Shown piece after piece: positions 63,641 to 64,000 of a DNA stretch of 64,000 nt; positions within the stretch are counted from its first letter, which is position 1; every line of letters begins with the position of its first letter. The notes beneath the pieces were generated by a model. The model worked only from the letters and a program-made list of their open reading frames with translations, made no database searches and was not told where the DNA came from. The DNA is from Haemaphysalis longicornis (lineage: Eukaryota; Arthropoda; Arachnida; Ixodida; Ixodidae). The stretch covers positions 154,794,806 through 154,858,805 of the forward strand of contig CM023452.1 of NCBI GenBank assembly GCA_013339765.2, written 5' to 3'. Both the position numbers and the translations under genes were made by a program.

Positions 63641-64000
63641 AAATGATTCGACTATCCATTGCGTAAATTGCGTGGTATATGTCATTGGGGTCTCTTGCCC
63701 TTGACGCACCATCAATTTCAAAACCCCTCATGCAAGTTTTTGCTTTGCCCCTTCACAGCTATCTCAACACTATCAACGCTTCTCTTATGGCCAGATTATG
63801 AAGAAATGGAAGCGCATCAGTATTGCGTCGCAATGTTGCTGCTAGTCGTGCAACGGAGAGATAAGAAGAAGATATGTCACACTCTAGGCTACCTGCAAAT
63901 GTATTGACCATCAACTCTGCCCTTCCTTAGCTGCCATTGTCAAGGAGCAATAAGGCCGCAACATTGCCGCTATAGCTGTGCAAAGCTGTAGACCCGCACC
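63641..64000. other. No gene seen
   Basis: Short frames only; nothing recognised to the window edge. Confidence 0.3.

Noticed and set aside
1..64000. CRISPR array, bacterial operon or defence system
   Set aside because: No regularly spaced repeats, no Shine-Dalgarno-led gene clusters; introns and LINEs show nuclear eukaryotic DNA.

Overview
The window looks like nuclear DNA of a hard tick (Ixodidae, probably a metastriate genus). This rests on a Ruka-like tRNA-derived SINE at about 10.1 kb, several RTE-type LINE copies with (GATGAT)-type tails, and I/R1-, CR1-, Gypsy-, BEL- and Tigger-type elements, together with eukaryotic exons carrying consensus splice sites. There are no operons, ribosome binding sites or other bacterial features. 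Species assignment is inference.

Almost all of the 64 kb is transposable-element sequence lying between or inside host genes. The best host locus is coding exon 1 of fructose-1,6-bisphosphatase on the minus strand (1837-2009), with a GTGAGT donor; the rest of that gene lies off the left edge. A second likely host gene, also minus strand, has an exon at 52410-52586 and a terminal coiled-coil exon with a poly(A) signal at 47455-48002. The roughly 4.4 kb between them carries an RTE LINE that is itself split by an 843-bp foldback element. Weaker exon candidates are at 18432-18675, 51573-52082 and 56158-56200.

Layout: 2.3-5.2 kb, two RNase-H-bearing LINE copies of one family, same strand. 7-11.2 kb, tRNA-like SINE heads, a Tigger DNA-binding-domain fragment and a LINE 3' end. 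12.2-16.5 kb, RTE and R1/I-type LINE relics. 19.2-22.3 kb, more LINE relics. 24.0-32.8 kb, one I-type LINE split twice: by a 3.7-kb non-autonomous LTR element with 1-kb LTRs, and by a second LINE in the opposite orientation. 32.9-34.6 kb, a MITE split by a shortened Tigger element. 35.75-46.5 kb, a Ty3/Gypsy element (A) holding a younger Gypsy element (B, opposite strand) and a small BEL/Pao-like non-autonomous element, each with a 5-bp target duplication. 53.1-55.4 kb and 59.6-62.6 kb, CR1/Jockey-like LINEs, the second holding a MITE.

The elements do not form a pathway; their nesting gives a relative insertion order. I did not find a convincing new molecular system. The most unusual objects are the pol-less coiled-coil LTR element, the foldback element, the three-layer LTR nest, and a palindromic LINE 3'-end motif carried by copies with different tandem tails. 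All family names come from motif recognition by eye; no database search was run.
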